In this document: in pieces, positions 48,743 to 59,136 of the stretch | How the letters are laid out: every line of letters starts with the position of its first letter | How positions within the stretch are numbered: the first letter of the stretch is position 1 | NCBI RefSeq assembly: GCF_001729785.1 | Contig: NZ_CP017183.1 | Span: forward strand, 1,488,001-1,552,000 | DNA length: 64,000 nt | Source: Enterobacter hormaechei subsp. xiangfangensis | GTDB lineage: Bacteria; Pseudomonadota; Gammaproteobacteria; Enterobacterales; Enterobacteriaceae | Reading direction: 5' to 3' | Program-made: the position numbers and the translations under genes | The notes under the pieces: model-generated | Databases searched by the model: none | The model's input: the letters and a program-made list of their open reading frames with translations, nothing else | Told to the model about the DNA's origin: nothing

Positions 48743-49756
48743 TTACCGGTGCAACTTCCCGTGATCCCGTAACCACGCCGCCGTACGCACTATCCCTTCA
48801 TCCAGCGAGACAATCGGTTTATATCCCAGCTCGTTCTCCGCCCGAGAAATATCCAGCGTAAAATCAAAGTTGAGCTTCGACACACCGTAATGCGTCAGCG
48901 CAGGCTCTTTCGCCGATTTGCTGCCAAAACGTTCCATGCTGCGGGCAATCATGTCCAGCATTGGGTAGGGAACGGAACGGATCCGGCAGTCGATTTTTAA
49001 TTCGTCAATTAGCCTTTGCACAATGCTGCGCAGGGTACAGGGTTCGCCGTTAGTGATGTTATACGCGCGCCCCGACACCAGCTTATCGCATTCCGGCTGG
49101 CTCGCCAGCCACATGGCGTGAACGGCATTTTCGTAATAGGTCATGTCCACCAGCGCATCGCCACCGCGCGGTAACAGCACGCTGCCGTAGTGATGCATCA
49201 TCTGGGCCAGTCGCGGGATAAAGACTTTGTCGTGCGGCCCAAACAGGCTCTGCGGACGCAGCACGGTAAAGCGGGTGTGCGGGTTTGACTGGGCCAGCAG
49301 GTCGATCACCTCTTCGCCCGCCGCTTTACTGCGGGCAAACTCACAGGCAAAGCGCGCCGGGCGGAAATCTTCCTGAATATCACGATGGTGGTGATAGTCG
49401 AAATAGAGCGACGGAGAGGAAATATGAATAAAGTTACGCACGCCCCAGGCGACGGCCCATTCACCCAGACGGCGCGTGGCGCGCACGTTGGCGAGATCAA
49501 AGGCTTCCTGGGTACCCCACGGGGAGGTAAAACTGGAGCAGTGCCACAGCGTATCGATACCGGCGAGCATCACCTTGGCCTGAGAGGAGACCAGCTCCGT
49601 CAGATCGGCATGGACAAATTCAGCGCCCATTTTTTGCAGGAGCTTACCCATCGCCTCATTGCGACCGGTGGCCCTCACGCTGATGCCTTTGTTGCGCAGA
49701 AACTCGACCGCATTTCGGCCTAAGCCGCTGGTCGCCCCGGTAACCAGTACCTTCAT
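48743..49756 (-). CDS. ybjS: NAD(P)-dependent epimerase/dehydratase family protein YbjS
   Basis: Extended short-chain dehydrogenase of 337 residues; substrate unknown. The Rossmann motif is [16 protein letters not shown] at the start. The catalytic SerTyrLys region is [13 protein letters not shown] and [10 protein letters not shown] (unusual, without the standard YxxxK in register). The ATG at 49754-49756 gives the exact E. coli length; the frame is open 21 codons further upstream. Last gene of poxB-ltaE-ybjT-ybjS on this strand. Confidence 0.92.
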   Translation of the reverse strand: MKVLVTGATSGLGRNAVEFLRNKGISVRATGRNEAMGKLLQKMGAEFVHADLTELVSSQAKVMLAGIDTLWHCSSFTSPWGTQEAFDLANVRATRRLGEWAVAWGVRNFIHISSPSLYFDYHHHRDIQEDFRPARFACEFARSKAAGEEVIDLLAQSNPHTRFTVLRPQSLFGPHDKVFIPRLAQMMHHYGSVLLPRGGDALVDMTYYENAVHAMWLASQPECDKLVSGRAYNITNGEPCTLRSIVQRLIDELKIDCRIRSVPYPMLDMIARSMERFGSKSAKEPALTHYGVSKLNFDFTLDISRAENELGYKPIVSLDEGIVRTAAWLRDHGKLHR

Positions 49757-49848
49757 AACAATCCACTGTGTTGAAAAGAATTTCGTGCGCATTCTTTCGT
49801 GAATTACGATGTGTTGCAATGGGAAAGGTGAAAGATTAAGAGTTTTAT

Positions 49849-51285
49849 TTAGTTATTTTCCCGCTTTTCTTCTGCCAGTAGCGCAATCCGTTTCGCCATT
49901 CCGCGGAAGATAAACAGGTGTGCCGGGATCATCAGCAACCAGTAAAACAGACCCGGCATTCCGTGCGGATGCCACCATGCCCGAACGTCCAGTTCACGAT
50001 GGTCGCCCTTGTCCTTCAGGGTGAAGCAGAGCCGCCCCAGCCCTGGCGCCTTCATGCCAAACAGCAGCGCCAGCTGTTTTTCCGGCTCAACGATAATCAC
50101 CTTCCAGCTGTCGACGGTATCGCCCACCTTCAGCCAGGGATGGGCAGGGCGGCCTTTTGCCAGCCGGTGACCGACCAGCAGATCCAGCGCGCCGCGCGTT
50201 TGCCACAGAATATTGCCGAAGAAATAGCGCTCTTTGCCGCCAATCTGGTTCACAACTTCCCACAGCGCTGCAAGGCTGGCCGTGGTTTTGACCGTACAGC
50301 CCGCCTGTTTCGGATAATAGCCGTACTCGGGCCGCCAGCGGGCAAACGCCTGCGCGTCGTAGCCCCAGTCGCTGGAGTTCACCAGCTTCTCTTCTTCTTT
50401 CAGCGTATTACGTACCGCGTCGTCAAAGCGGATCAATTCCTGAGGGATTAAGGCGCGCAGCGCGCGATCGTCCGCCAGCAGATCGTGCTTCAGCCCCTGG
50501 ATCAGCGCTTTGGCGGTCGTCGGCGGCACGGAGGTGATCACATTCAAAAACCACACTGATATCCAGCGGGTCGGGAAGGGGATGGGGATCAGCCAGCGGC
50601 GGCGGCCGCTCACCCGCATAAAATGTTCGAACTGCGCCTGATAGCTCAGCACTTCCGGGCCTGCCGCCTCCAGCACGCGATGCTGCTCCGCCGGGTGATC
50701 CAGCAATGCCACCAGATAGTGGAGTAAATTCTCCAGCGCAATGGGCGTGGTGCGCGAGCGTACCCAGCGCGGCGGCGTCAGCACAGGCAGGTTGTAGACC
50801 ATATCGCGCATCACTTCGAACGCGGCGGAACCCGCGCCGACGATGATCCCTGCCCGGAGTTCGGTGACGGGGATACGGGCGCTTCGCAGCGTTTCTGCCG
50901 TCAGCTGTCGGGCGCGCAGATGATCTGACTGCTCGTTCTCAGGCGCCTGGAGTGAGCTTAAAAAAATCACCTGCTTCACCGGCGTTTGCCGCAGCGCATC
51001 ACGAACGTTCATCGCCACCTGACGCTCGTGGGCGATAAAATCGCCGCCTTCGCCCATGCTGTGGACAAGGTAGTAAAGCGTATCGACCCCTTCCAGCAGC
51101 GCAGGAAGCGCTTTCGGCCAGTTAAGGTCAACGTTGTGACACGTCACGCCAGGCAAATGTAGCTTTTGCAGGCGTTCCGTGTTGCGTGCCGCTGCCAGCA
51201 CCTGGTGCCCCTGCTGGCTTAACGCAGTGGTCAGATGCTGACCGATATACCCGCTGGCGCCGAGCACCAGAATACGTTGCGGCAC
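49849..51285 (-). CDS. ybjT: SDR/DUF2867 fusion protein YbjT
   Basis: Protein of 478 residues: an N-terminal NAD(P)-binding domain ([18 protein letters not shown]) of the NmrA/SDR type and a C-terminal DUF2867 domain with a hydrophobic tail ([18 protein letters not shown]) that may anchor it in the membrane. Function unknown. It begins 10 bases after the ltaE stop. Confidence 0.92.
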   Translation of the reverse strand: MPQRILVLGASGYIGQHLTTALSQQGHQVLAAARNTERLQKLHLPGVTCHNVDLNWPKALPALLEGVDTLYYLVHSMGEGGDFIAHERQVAMNVRDALRQTPVKQVIFLSSLQAPENEQSDHLRARQLTAETLRSARIPVTELRAGIIVGAGSAAFEVMRDMVYNLPVLTPPRWVRSRTTPIALENLLHYLVALLDHPAEQHRVLEAAGPEVLSYQAQFEHFMRVSGRRRWLIPIPFPTRWISVWFLNVITSVPPTTAKALIQGLKHDLLADDRALRALIPQELIRFDDAVRNTLKEEEKLVNSSDWGYDAQAFARWRPEYGYYPKQAGCTVKTTASLAALWEVVNQIGGKERYFFGNILWQTRGALDLLVGHRLAKGRPAHPWLKVGDTVDSWKVIIVEPEKQLALLFGMKAPGLGRLCFTLKDKGDHRELDVRAWWHPHGMPGLFYWLLMIPAHLFIFRGMAKRIALLAEEKRENN

Positions 51286-51295
51286 GGTATGCTCC

Positions 51296-52297
51296 TTAAC
51301 GCTGTAAAAACGCCTGCCAGTGTTTCACCACCTCGGTCAACTGCTCGCGGTTAACGTCAAGATGCATCACCAGTCGCACGACCGGGGAGGCGTTGATCAG
51401 CACGCCTCGGGCTTTCATAAAGTCGCCCAGCGCGGCAGCATGCTCATCGCCGACGCGGACAAACAGCATGTTGGTGTCGTGTCGCATGACTTCAGCGCCG
51501 ATTTCACGCAGCTGCGCTGCCATCCACGCCGCATTATCGTGATCGTCTTTCAGGCGTGACACGTTATTTTTCAGGGCGTACAGTCCGGCAGCCGCCAGAA
51601 TACCCGCCTGACGCATCCCGCCGCCGGTCATTTTGCGCCACCGGTTGGCGCGTCTGATGTAGTCTGCGCTGCCAACCAGCAGGGAACCTACCGGCGTGCC
51701 CAGCCCTTTAGAGAGGCAAATGGTGAACGAGTCGCAATATTGGGTGATCTCTTTCAGCTCGCAGCCGTACTCCACCACGGCGTTGAAGATACGTGCGCCG
51801 TCAACGTGGAGGCCGAGCTTGCGCTCGCGGGTAAAATCCCATGCCGCTTTCAGGTATTCACGCGGCAGGACTTTACCGTTATGGGTGTTTTCGAGGCTCA
51901 GCAGTTTAGTGCGGGCGAAGTGAATATCGTCAGCTTTGATTTTCGCCGCGACTTTGTCCAGCGGCAGCGTACCGTCCGGCGCAGCATCGATCGGCTGCGG
52001 CTGGATGCTGCCGAGCACCGCCGCGCCGCCGGCTTCGTACAGGTAGTTATGCGCCCCCTGGCCAACGATATACTCTTCGCCGCGCTCGCAGTGGCTCAGC
52101 AGCGCCACCAGGTTAGCCTGCGTGCCGGTGGGCAGGAACAGAGCAGCCTCTTTACCGCTCAGCTCGGCCGCATAGCGCTGGAGTTCGTTGACCGTCGGGT
52201 CATCGCCGTAGACGTCGTCCCCGACCGGGGCGGCCATCATCTCTTCGAGCATGGCGCGGCTCGGGCGGGTAACGGTATCACTGCGTAAATCAATCAT
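51296..52297 (-). CDS. ltaE: Low-specificity L-threonine aldolase
   Basis: PLP enzyme of 333 residues that splits L-threonine or L-allo-threonine into glycine and acetaldehyde and acts on phenylserine. It starts [20 protein letters not shown]. The PLP lysine is in [16 protein letters not shown]; the His stacking on PLP lies in [11 protein letters not shown] / AHNYLYE. It follows poxB by 38 bases, as in E. coli. Confidence 0.96.
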   Translation of the reverse strand: MIDLRSDTVTRPSRAMLEEMMAAPVGDDVYGDDPTVNELQRYAAELSGKEAALFLPTGTQANLVALLSHCERGEEYIVGQGAHNYLYEAGGAAVLGSIQPQPIDAAPDGTLPLDKVAAKIKADDIHFARTKLLSLENTHNGKVLPREYLKAAWDFTRERKLGLHVDGARIFNAVVEYGCELKEITQYCDSFTICLSKGLGTPVGSLLVGSADYIRRANRWRKMTGGGMRQAGILAAAGLYALKNNVSRLKDDHDNAAWMAAQLREIGAEVMRHDTNMLFVRVGDEHAAALGDFMKARGVLINASPVVRLVMHLDVNREQLTEVVKHWQAFLQR

Positions 52298-52335
52298 GGC
52301 ATGTCCTTATATTTAAAAAGGCGATGCCAGATGTT

Positions 52336-54054
52336 TTACCTGAGCCAGTTGGTTTTTGCCAGTTCGATCACCTCGTCACCGCGCCCGCTGATGATGGCGC
52401 GCAGCATGTAGAGGCTAAATCCTTTGGCCTGTTCCAGCTTGATTTGAGGCGGGATCGCCAGCTCTTCTTTGGCGACCACCACATCCACCAGCACCGGGCC
52501 GTCGATGGCGAAGGCGCGTTGCAGGGCGTCGTCCACCTCTGAGGCTTTCTCCACCCGAATACCGGTGATACCGCAGGCTTCGGCGATGCGGGCGAAGTTG
52601 GTGTCGTGCAGCTCGGTGCCGTCCGTGAGGTAGCCTCCGGCCTTCATCTCCATCGCCACGAAGCCCAGCACGCTGTTGTTAAAGACCACGATTTTCAGCG
52701 GAAGCTTCATCTGCGCCACCGACAGGAAATCCCCCATCAGCATACTGAACCCGCCGTCGCCACACATCGCCACCACCTGACGTTCCGGTGCCGTCGCCTT
52801 TGCGCCCAGCGCCTGCGGCATGGCGTTGGCCATTGAGCCATGGTTGAACGACCCAAGCAGGCGTCGTTTGCCGTTCATTTTCAGGTAGCGTGCTGCCCAG
52901 ACGGTGGGCGTTCCCACGTCGCAGGTGAAGATGGCATCGTCGTCGGCGAAGTGGCTGATCTGCTGCGCCAGATACTGCGGGTGGATCGCTTTTTCGCTCG
53001 GTTTGGCGAGATCGTCCAGCCCCTTACGCGCATCGCGATAGTCGCTCAGGGCTTTATCGAGGAATTTGCGGTCCGTTTTTTCTTCCAGTAGCGGCAGCAG
53101 GGCGGCGAGGGTGGATTTGATATCGCCGATAAGCGCCATATCCACCTTGCTGTGCGCACCGATGCTGCCGGGATTAATGTCGATCTGGATAATTTTGGCA
53201 TCCGTCGGGTAGAACGCGCGGTACGGGAACTGAGTGCCGAGCAGGATCAGCGTGTCGGCGTTCATCATGGTGTGGAAGCCGCTGGAAAAACCGATCAGCC
53301 CGGTCATGCCGACATCGTACGGGTTATCGTATTCAACGTGCTCTTTCCCGCGCAGGGCATGCACCACTGGCGCCTTGAGCTTGCCGGCAAATTCCACCAG
53401 CTCTTTATGCGCACCGGCGCAGCCGCTGCCGCACATCAGGGCGATATTGCTGGAGTATCGCAGCAGTTGCGCCAGCTTTTTCAGCTCTTCTTCGGCAGGG
53501 GTAATGGTTGGCTGTGGCGCAGAGTACCAGTGGGTGGTGGCGGTTTCAGGTGCGGCCTTCAGCGCCACGTCCCCCGGCAGCACAACCACCGAAACCCCGC
53601 GATTCAGGATCGCCTTACGCATGGCTATCGCCAGCACCTGTGGGATCTGCTCCGGTGATGAGACCAGCTCGCAATAGTGGCTGCATTCACGGAACAGCTC
53701 CTGCGGATGCGTCTCCTGAAAATAGCCGCTGCCGATTTCGGATGACGGAATATGTGCGGCAATCGCCAGCACCGGAACATGGTTGCGGTGACAGTCGAAA
53801 AGACCGTTGATAAGGTGCAGGTTTCCCGGTCCGCAGGAACCTGCACAGACGGCGAGTTCGCCCGTGAGCTGCGCTTCGGCACCGGCGGCAAAGGCGGCGA
53901 CCTCTTCATGGCGGGTGGGCATCCATTCAATGGTCTTCATCTTGTTGAGGCTGTCGCTGAGTCCGTTCAGCGAATCGCCGGTGACGCCCCAGATACGCTT
54001 TACGCCAGCCTGCTCCAGGGTTTTCGCTATGTATGCAGCCACGGTTTGTTTCAT
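52336..54054 (-). CDS. poxB: Pyruvate:ubiquinone oxidoreductase PoxB
   Basis: Peripheral membrane flavoenzyme of 572 residues that decarboxylates pyruvate to acetate and CO2 and sends electrons to ubiquinone; mainly stationary phase. It has three thiamine-enzyme domains: N-terminal ([17 protein letters not shown] with the cofactor Glu), central FAD domain, and TPP motif [12 protein letters not shown]...FNNS. The C-terminal lipid-binding segment ([19 protein letters not shown]) that activates the enzyme at the membrane is present. RpoS control is known in E. coli; no promoter was pinned down here. Confidence 0.96.
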   Translation of the reverse strand: MKQTVAAYIAKTLEQAGVKRIWGVTGDSLNGLSDSLNKMKTIEWMPTRHEEVAAFAAGAEAQLTGELAVCAGSCGPGNLHLINGLFDCHRNHVPVLAIAAHIPSSEIGSGYFQETHPQELFRECSHYCELVSSPEQIPQVLAIAMRKAILNRGVSVVVLPGDVALKAAPETATTHWYSAPQPTITPAEEELKKLAQLLRYSSNIALMCGSGCAGAHKELVEFAGKLKAPVVHALRGKEHVEYDNPYDVGMTGLIGFSSGFHTMMNADTLILLGTQFPYRAFYPTDAKIIQIDINPGSIGAHSKVDMALIGDIKSTLAALLPLLEEKTDRKFLDKALSDYRDARKGLDDLAKPSEKAIHPQYLAQQISHFADDDAIFTCDVGTPTVWAARYLKMNGKRRLLGSFNHGSMANAMPQALGAKATAPERQVVAMCGDGGFSMLMGDFLSVAQMKLPLKIVVFNNSVLGFVAMEMKAGGYLTDGTELHDTNFARIAEACGITGIRVEKASEVDDALQRAFAIDGPVLVDVVVAKEELAIPPQIKLEQAKGFSLYMLRAIISGRGDEVIELAKTNWLR

Positions 54055-54211
54055 GGTGGTCCTTCTCCTTTATGTGATATCGCTTACAAGCTTAGAAGAA
54101 AGTCGCTGTATTGCCTGCTCAGTCCTCTTTAAGTACAGGTGGTTTTTCTGCGCGACGCGCCTGGCAAAGTCAAACAAATAACGGGCTGCCGTACAGGCAG
54201 TAGGCACAACA

Positions 54212-54279
54212 TAGGCCGGGTAAACGTAGTGCCACCCGGCAAAAAGCCCGGTGGCGCTGACGCTTACCGGGCCTACAGG
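54212..54279. repeat. REP pair between poxB and hcr
   Basis: Two units in opposite sense: TAGGCCGGGTAAACG...CACCCGGC (54212-54240) and GCCCGGTGGCGC...ACCGGGCCTACA (54246-54279). They lie just after the hcr stop, upstream of poxB, and can cap the hcp-hcr message. Confidence 0.78.
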
Positions 54280-54293
54280 TGAACCACGACAGA

Positions 54294-55262
54294 TTATGCG
54301 AGCACAAGATCGCCCTGCGGATGGCACGAACATGCCAGCACATAGCCCTCGGCAATTTCCGCTTCGGTCAGCGTCATGGTGCTGGTGACCGTGTACTCAC
54401 CGGAAATCACTTTGGTCTTACAGCAACCGCACACCCCGGCGCGACAGGCCGCCGCTACCGGCACGTTGTTGCTTTCCAGCGCTTCAAGCAGCGTGGTGCC
54501 CACGCGGCCAAAGAAAGTCTGCGCCGGTTGCAGCTTCGTGAACTTCATCCCGCTGGTCGCCGCTGCCGCTACAGGCGTGAAGAACTGCTCTTTGAAGAAG
54601 CGGGTCACGCCGAGCGCTTTCACTTCTTTCTCCACGATCTCCATATAAGGCGCCGGGCCGCAGGTCATCACGGTACGGTTCGCAATATCCGGCACGCTTT
54701 GCAGCAGCTCGCGGCTCAGGCGCCCCGCGACAAAACCGTGCGTCGCGTTGTGCTCAGCCACCAGCGTCACCGGGTAGTTGCGCCATTCTTCGGCAAAAAT
54801 CACATCTTCCGGGGAACGCACGCTGAAAATCACCTGCACGTCGGCCTGAGGACGGTATTTCGCCAGCCAGCGACGCATCGACATAATCGGCGTCACGCCA
54901 CAGCCTGCCGCCAGCAGCAGGAATTTATCTTCAGTCTTGTCGTCACAGGTAAACTCGCCCTGCGCGTCAGACAGCCAGATGTAATCCCCGCGCTTCACGT
55001 CCCGGGTCAGCCACTCGGATCCTGCGCCGTCATCAATACGACGGACGGTGAGCGTAATGTATTCGCTCACGCCCGGCGTGGAGGAGAGGGTGTAGGCGCG
55101 CAGGGTATTCGCCGAATTACGCACGCTAACCAGCGCATACTGACCTGGGCGGTACGGGTAGTAGTCATGGCACAGCAGCGACAGCGTCCACACATCCGGC
55201 GTCTCCTGATGGATGTGATGAACCTGCATCCGCCACGGACATTGTGAGGTTGGCATGGTCAT
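54294..55262 (-). CDS. hcr: NADH-dependent Hcp reductase Hcr
   Basis: Electron-transfer flavoprotein of 322 residues that reduces Hcp using NADH. FAD domain with RAYTLSSTPG, NAD domain with LLLAAGCGVTPIMSMRRW, and a plant-type [2Fe-2S] ferredoxin domain at the C-terminus with CRAGVCGCC...C. It starts 10 bases after hcp in the hcp-hcr operon. Confidence 0.96.
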   Translation of the reverse strand: MTMPTSQCPWRMQVHHIHQETPDVWTLSLLCHDYYPYRPGQYALVSVRNSANTLRAYTLSSTPGVSEYITLTVRRIDDGAGSEWLTRDVKRGDYIWLSDAQGEFTCDDKTEDKFLLLAAGCGVTPIMSMRRWLAKYRPQADVQVIFSVRSPEDVIFAEEWRNYPVTLVAEHNATHGFVAGRLSRELLQSVPDIANRTVMTCGPAPYMEIVEKEVKALGVTRFFKEQFFTPVAAAATSGMKFTKLQPAQTFFGRVGTTLLEALESNNVPVAAACRAGVCGCCKTKVISGEYTVTSTMTLTEAEIAEGYVLACSCHPQGDLVLA

Positions 55263-55272
55263 GAGTTACTCC

Positions 55273-56925
55273 TTACGCGCTCAGCAGTTGCTTCATATCA
55301 TCTTCAACGTTGGTCACGGAACGCAGACCAAATTTCTCGTTCAGGATGGCCAGCAGGTCCGGCGTCAGGAAGCCTGGCGCAGTCGGCCCGGTGACGATGT
55401 TGGTCACGCCGAGAGAGAGCAGGGTCAACAGAATAACGATCGCTTTCTGCTCGAACCAGGAGAGCACCAGCGACAGCGGCAGGTCGTTCACGCCGCAGCC
55501 CAGTTTCTCTGCCAGCGTGACCGCCAGAATGATGGCTGAATACGCATCGTTACACTGACCCGCATCCACCAGGCGCGGCAGACCTTCGATGTTGCCGAAG
55601 TCCAGCTTGTTGAAACGGTACTTACCGCAGGCCAGGGTCAGGATCAGGCAGTCTTCCGGTACGCGGGTGGCGAAATCGGTGAAGTAGTTACGTTCCCCGC
55701 GCGCGCCGTCACAGCCGCCGATAAGGAAGATGTGACGCAGTTTTTCACGACTGACGAGGTCAATCAGGGAATCCGCCGCACCCAGCAGGGTTTCACGGCC
55801 AAAACCGACGGTGATGAGGTGCGGGATTTCGCTGTACGGGAAGCCTGCCATCTGCTGCGCCTGAGCGATAACCGGACCGAAATCGTCGCCTTCAAGGTGG
55901 CTCACGCCCGGCCAGCCGACGATGCTGCGGGTCCAGATACGGTCGTCATACGCGCCGACGGTCGGGTCGATGATGCAGTTAGAGGTCATAACAATTGGGC
56001 CAGGGAAGCGGGCGAACTCCACCTGCTGGTTCTGCCAGCCGCTGCCGTAGTTACCGATCAGATGCTTAAATTTACGCAGCTCCGGGTAGCCGTGCGCGGG
56101 CAGCATTTCGCCGTGGGTATAGACGTTAACGCCAGTGCCTTCGGTCTGCTTCAGCAGGTTGTAGAGATCTTTCAGGTCATGACCGGAGATCAGGATGCAT
56201 TTGCCTTCGGTCGCTTTGACGTTGACCTGCGTTGGCGTTGGGTGGCCGTAGGTGCTGGTTTCACCGGCATCCAGAATACTCATCACTTTGAAGTTCATCT
56301 GGCCGATTTCCATCGAGCATTCCAGCAGGGCGTTCATGTCGGAAGGCCAGGTGCCCAGCCATGCCATGATTTTGTGGTACTGGGCGTAAATAGCGTTATC
56401 GTACTGGCCGAGTACGTGCGCGTGCTCCATATAGGCCGCAGCACCTTTCAGACCGTACAGGCACAGCAGGCGCAGGCCGAGGATGTTCTCGCCAATTGCC
56501 GCTTTGTCCTTATTTGGGGTGAATTCTGCGGCCTGACGCTGTAGCTCGCCCAGGTCGTCGCTCACCAGCTGTAGCTCCGCCATCGGGTTGTCCACGCGGG
56601 CGCTGGCGTCGGCATTCAGGCACTGCGCTTTCAGGGCTTCACGCAGGGCAATCGCTTCGCGGGCATAGCCCACAATGCGTGGAGAATCGAAGTTAACGTT
56701 GGTCAGCGTGGAGAAAAATGCGCGCGGCGCAAAGCTGTCGACATAGTGATCGACAATGCCATATTCACGGGCTTTGAAGGCCCAGGCGGACAAGCCTTGC
56801 AGCGCCGCAATCAGCAGATCCTGGAGATCGGACGTTTCTGCGGTTTTGCCGCACATACCCTGCGCGTAAGAGCAGCCGTTGCCTGCTGGGGTACGGATGG
56901 TTTGTTCACATTGCACACAAAACAT
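55273..56925 (-). CDS. hcp: Hybrid cluster protein (NO reductase / nitrosylase) Hcp
   Basis: Enzyme of 550 residues with an iron-sulfur-oxygen hybrid cluster that reduces nitric oxide and drives protein S-nitrosylation under anaerobic nitrate growth. The N-terminal cysteines C3-C6-C18-C25 (Cx2Cx11Cx6C, class II type) are in MFCVQCEQT and [10 protein letters not shown]. Hybrid-cluster ligands lie in [26 protein letters not shown] and CNDAYSAI. The ATG at 56923-56925 (MFCVQ) is chosen with AGGTG upstream; a GTG two codons earlier is in frame. An NsrR-like and an FNR-like site lie in front. Confidence 0.96.
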   Translation of the reverse strand: MFCVQCEQTIRTPAGNGCSYAQGMCGKTAETSDLQDLLIAALQGLSAWAFKAREYGIVDHYVDSFAPRAFFSTLTNVNFDSPRIVGYAREAIALREALKAQCLNADASARVDNPMAELQLVSDDLGELQRQAAEFTPNKDKAAIGENILGLRLLCLYGLKGAAAYMEHAHVLGQYDNAIYAQYHKIMAWLGTWPSDMNALLECSMEIGQMNFKVMSILDAGETSTYGHPTPTQVNVKATEGKCILISGHDLKDLYNLLKQTEGTGVNVYTHGEMLPAHGYPELRKFKHLIGNYGSGWQNQQVEFARFPGPIVMTSNCIIDPTVGAYDDRIWTRSIVGWPGVSHLEGDDFGPVIAQAQQMAGFPYSEIPHLITVGFGRETLLGAADSLIDLVSREKLRHIFLIGGCDGARGERNYFTDFATRVPEDCLILTLACGKYRFNKLDFGNIEGLPRLVDAGQCNDAYSAIILAVTLAEKLGCGVNDLPLSLVLSWFEQKAIVILLTLLSLGVTNIVTGPTAPGFLTPDLLAILNEKFGLRSVTNVEDDMKQLLSA

Positions 56926-56939
56926 AATCACACCTGTTA

Positions 56940-56962
56940 AAGTTATATTTGAGATACATGTT
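56940..56962 (-). promoter_or_regulatory. NsrR-like operator upstream of hcp
   Basis: The 23-bp minus-strand sequence matches 19 positions of the NsrR consensus AAGATGYATTTNAAATRCATCTT, including AACATGTATC and CAAATA...CTT. It is 15 bases before the hcp start. NsrR repression of hcp-hcr, relieved by NO, is known in E. coli. Confidence 0.7.
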
Positions 56963-57021
56963 TAAGGTTATGCCTGTGCTACAGCAGAGAAAAGTGCTTT
57001 CTTATACTAAGTGGAGGGTTA

Positions 57022-57035
57022 TTGATTTAGCGCAA
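57022..57035. promoter_or_regulatory. FNR-like site upstream of hcp
   Basis: TTGAT-TTAG-CGCAA matches 8 of 10 defined bases of TTGAT-N4-ATCAA. It is about 73 bases upstream of the NsrR-like site, where an FNR activator site would fit the anaerobic control known for E. coli hcp. Confidence 0.5.
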
Positions 57036-57069
57036 TTTTGGCGGCAGGTTCACTACCGCCAAAGCAGTA

Positions 57070-57969
57070 TCAGGCTGAGAAGAACGCCATCAGAATGGGT
57101 ACCAGCAGGCTCAGAATAAAGCCGTGTACAATGGCGGCAGGAACCATCTCCAGCCCTCCCGAGCGCTGTAACACCGGCAGGGTAAAGTCCATTGAGGTGG
57201 CCCCGCACAGGCCCAGCGCAGTAGAGCGGCTGCGGCGTACCAGGCCGGGGATCAGCATGATGGCTATCAGCTCGCGCGCCAGATCGTTAAAGAAGGCGGC
57301 GCTGCCGATCACCGGACCAAACGATTCGGTCAGCAGAATACCTGAGAGCGAATACCAGCCGAAACCGGACGCCATCGCCAGGCTGGTTTTCAGCGGCAGA
57401 TCGAGAATAAAGGCGTTAATCACTCCCCCCGCCAGTGAGCTGGCCACAACGATAACGGCAACCATCATGCCCCGGCGGTTAAGGACAATCTGTTTCAGCG
57501 TCATGCCATTATTTCGCAGCTGAATACCAATCAGGAAGAGCAGGAAAATAAGCGTATATTCGCTGGCTTCCGTTGCGTGCTGTAAAAATGCCCAGCCGGT
57601 CAGACCCAGTAAAAAACCGAGTACCACCACGCCGCACAGCTTTAATGATTCCAGCGCCATCGCAATACGGGAGGGAAGCTTTTCCTGATGATGGTGATTT
57701 TTCCAGGGAATAGTGCGTTCCAACCAGAACAGCGCGGCAATATTGCACAGCAGAATAACCACTACCGTAACCGCAGAATAATGCAGGATGGAAAGCAAGT
57801 TCGTCGCCAGATTATCCAGGAAGGCCAGGCTGATCCCCATAAAGAACAGAATGACGTAAACAATCCAGCTGAGAAAACGATTAATAAGCTTTAAGGCCGA
57901 TTCATGACGCAGCGGAATAAGGTAGCCCGCAATCAGGGGCAGAAGAATGATGAGGAGTCCTGAGAACAT
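57070..57969 (-). CDS. lysO: L-lysine exporter LysO (YbjE)
   Basis: Inner-membrane lysine exporter of 299 residues, also giving thialysine resistance, with about eight hydrophobic segments and the two-part DUF340/LysO family structure. Acidic membrane residues occur in MASGFGWYSLSGILLTESFG and LCGATSMDFTLPVL. The ATG at 57967-57969 gives the E. coli length. A separate unit between hcp and aqpZ. Confidence 0.94.
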   Translation of the reverse strand: MFSGLLIILLPLIAGYLIPLRHESALKLINRFLSWIVYVILFFMGISLAFLDNLATNLLSILHYSAVTVVVILLCNIAALFWLERTIPWKNHHHQEKLPSRIAMALESLKLCGVVVLGFLLGLTGWAFLQHATEASEYTLIFLLFLIGIQLRNNGMTLKQIVLNRRGMMVAVIVVASSLAGGVINAFILDLPLKTSLAMASGFGWYSLSGILLTESFGPVIGSAAFFNDLARELIAIMLIPGLVRRSRSTALGLCGATSMDFTLPVLQRSGGLEMVPAAIVHGFILSLLVPILMAFFSA

Positions 57970-58049
57970 GAACAGCCGGTCCTTTTGAGTATCAGTTAAG
58001 CGCCAGAGACACTACCCAATAAAGGCTGTGAGGTAAAGCTACAAAAAAA

Positions 58050-58077
58050 GCCGGGTGGCGGCTACGCCTTACCCGGC
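58050..58077. repeat. REP-type palindrome
   Basis: GCCGGGTGGCGGCTACGCCT followed by TACCCGGC, downstream of aqpZ; nearly the same as the element at 3049. Confidence 0.78.
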
Positions 58078-58105
58078 TTGTCTATTTGGGGTGGTGCGGC
58101 CTGAT

Positions 58106-58139
58106 GCCCTCACCCCGGCCCTCTCCCACAGGGAGAGGG
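58106..58139. repeat. 34-bp GGGAGAGGG-type repeat, second copy
   Basis: GCCCTCACCCCGG then the CCCTCTCCC / GGGAGAGGG hairpin. Exact reverse complement of 48640-48673. It may also serve as the aqpZ terminator on the minus strand. Confidence 0.85.
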
Positions 58140-58149
58140 GGGAAAACCA

Positions 58150-58845
58150 TTAATCGCGTTTTTCCAGCAGGGTGCGATACAGCACGCCGCCCAGAATACC
58201 GCCGATAATTGGCATCACCCAGAATAGCCACAGCTGTTCAAGCGCCCAGCCGCCCTGGAAAATAGCCACCGCGGTGCTGCGCGCCGGGTTAACGGAGGTG
58301 TTGGTCACCGGGATGGAGATGAGGTGGATCAGCGTCAGCGCCAGACCAATAGCGATGGGGGCAAAGCCCGCAGGCGCGTATTTGTCCGTTGCGCCGTGGA
58401 TCACCAACAGGAAACCTGCGGTGAGCACAATTTCAATCACGATAGCAGACAGCATTGAGTAGCCGCCTGGCGAGTGTTCGCCGAAGCCGTTCGACGCAAA
58501 TCCGCTGGCCGCGGCGTCAAACCCGGCTTTTCCGCTGGCAATTACGTACAGCACCGCCGCGGCAATAATACCGCCAATAACCTGGGCAATAATATAGCCA
58601 ATAATATCTTTCGCCGGGAAACGTCCGCCCGCCCATAAACCTAATGTGACGGCCGGGTTGAAATGACCGCCGGAAATATGCCCCACGGCGAATGCCATGG
58701 TTAATACGGTTAAACCGAATGCCAGCGCGACGCCGACAAATCCAATACCTAATTCCGGAAATGCGGCTGCCAGTACTGCGCTACCGCAGCCACCAAACAC
58801 CAGCCAGAATGTGCCAAAGCATTCTGCCGCTAATTTTCTGAACAT
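58150..58845 (-). CDS. aqpZ: Aquaporin Z
   Basis: Water channel of 231 residues with six membrane helices and two half-helices. Both NPA motifs are present, HFNPAVTLG and SVNPARSTA, and the selectivity-filter Arg follows the second NPA. The ATG at 58843-58845 ([11 protein letters not shown]) gives the exact E. coli length; the frame opens 39 codons earlier but without family match. Confidence 0.97.
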   Translation of the reverse strand: MFRKLAAECFGTFWLVFGGCGSAVLAAAFPELGIGFVGVALAFGLTVLTMAFAVGHISGGHFNPAVTLGLWAGGRFPAKDIIGYIIAQVIGGIIAAAVLYVIASGKAGFDAAASGFASNGFGEHSPGGYSMLSAIVIEIVLTAGFLLVIHGATDKYAPAGFAPIAIGLALTLIHLISIPVTNTSVNPARSTAVAIFQGGWALEQLWLFWVMPIIGGILGGVLYRTLLEKRD

Positions 58846-59136
58846 AACCACCTCAATAATAAACGTCCGCGCCCATTCCTGCGCGCGGGTTATATCGCCA
58901 TAAAGGGATGACGACTCAAAGAGCCAGTATTTTGAAACCATCAACATCCCTTCGCCACTCAAATAAATTCACTAAATTTGATTTAAGGCAATGTGATGTT
59001 AATCCTTGTTCAGAACGGAGGTAATTAGAGCATAGCCCAATAATTAAGGGGGCGTATATTCTGCTGTCGTGACCCACAGCCTGCCGCTATACTGCTGATA
59101 ACTTGAAGGAAAAAGTGGCCGAATTGCGGGGGATGT

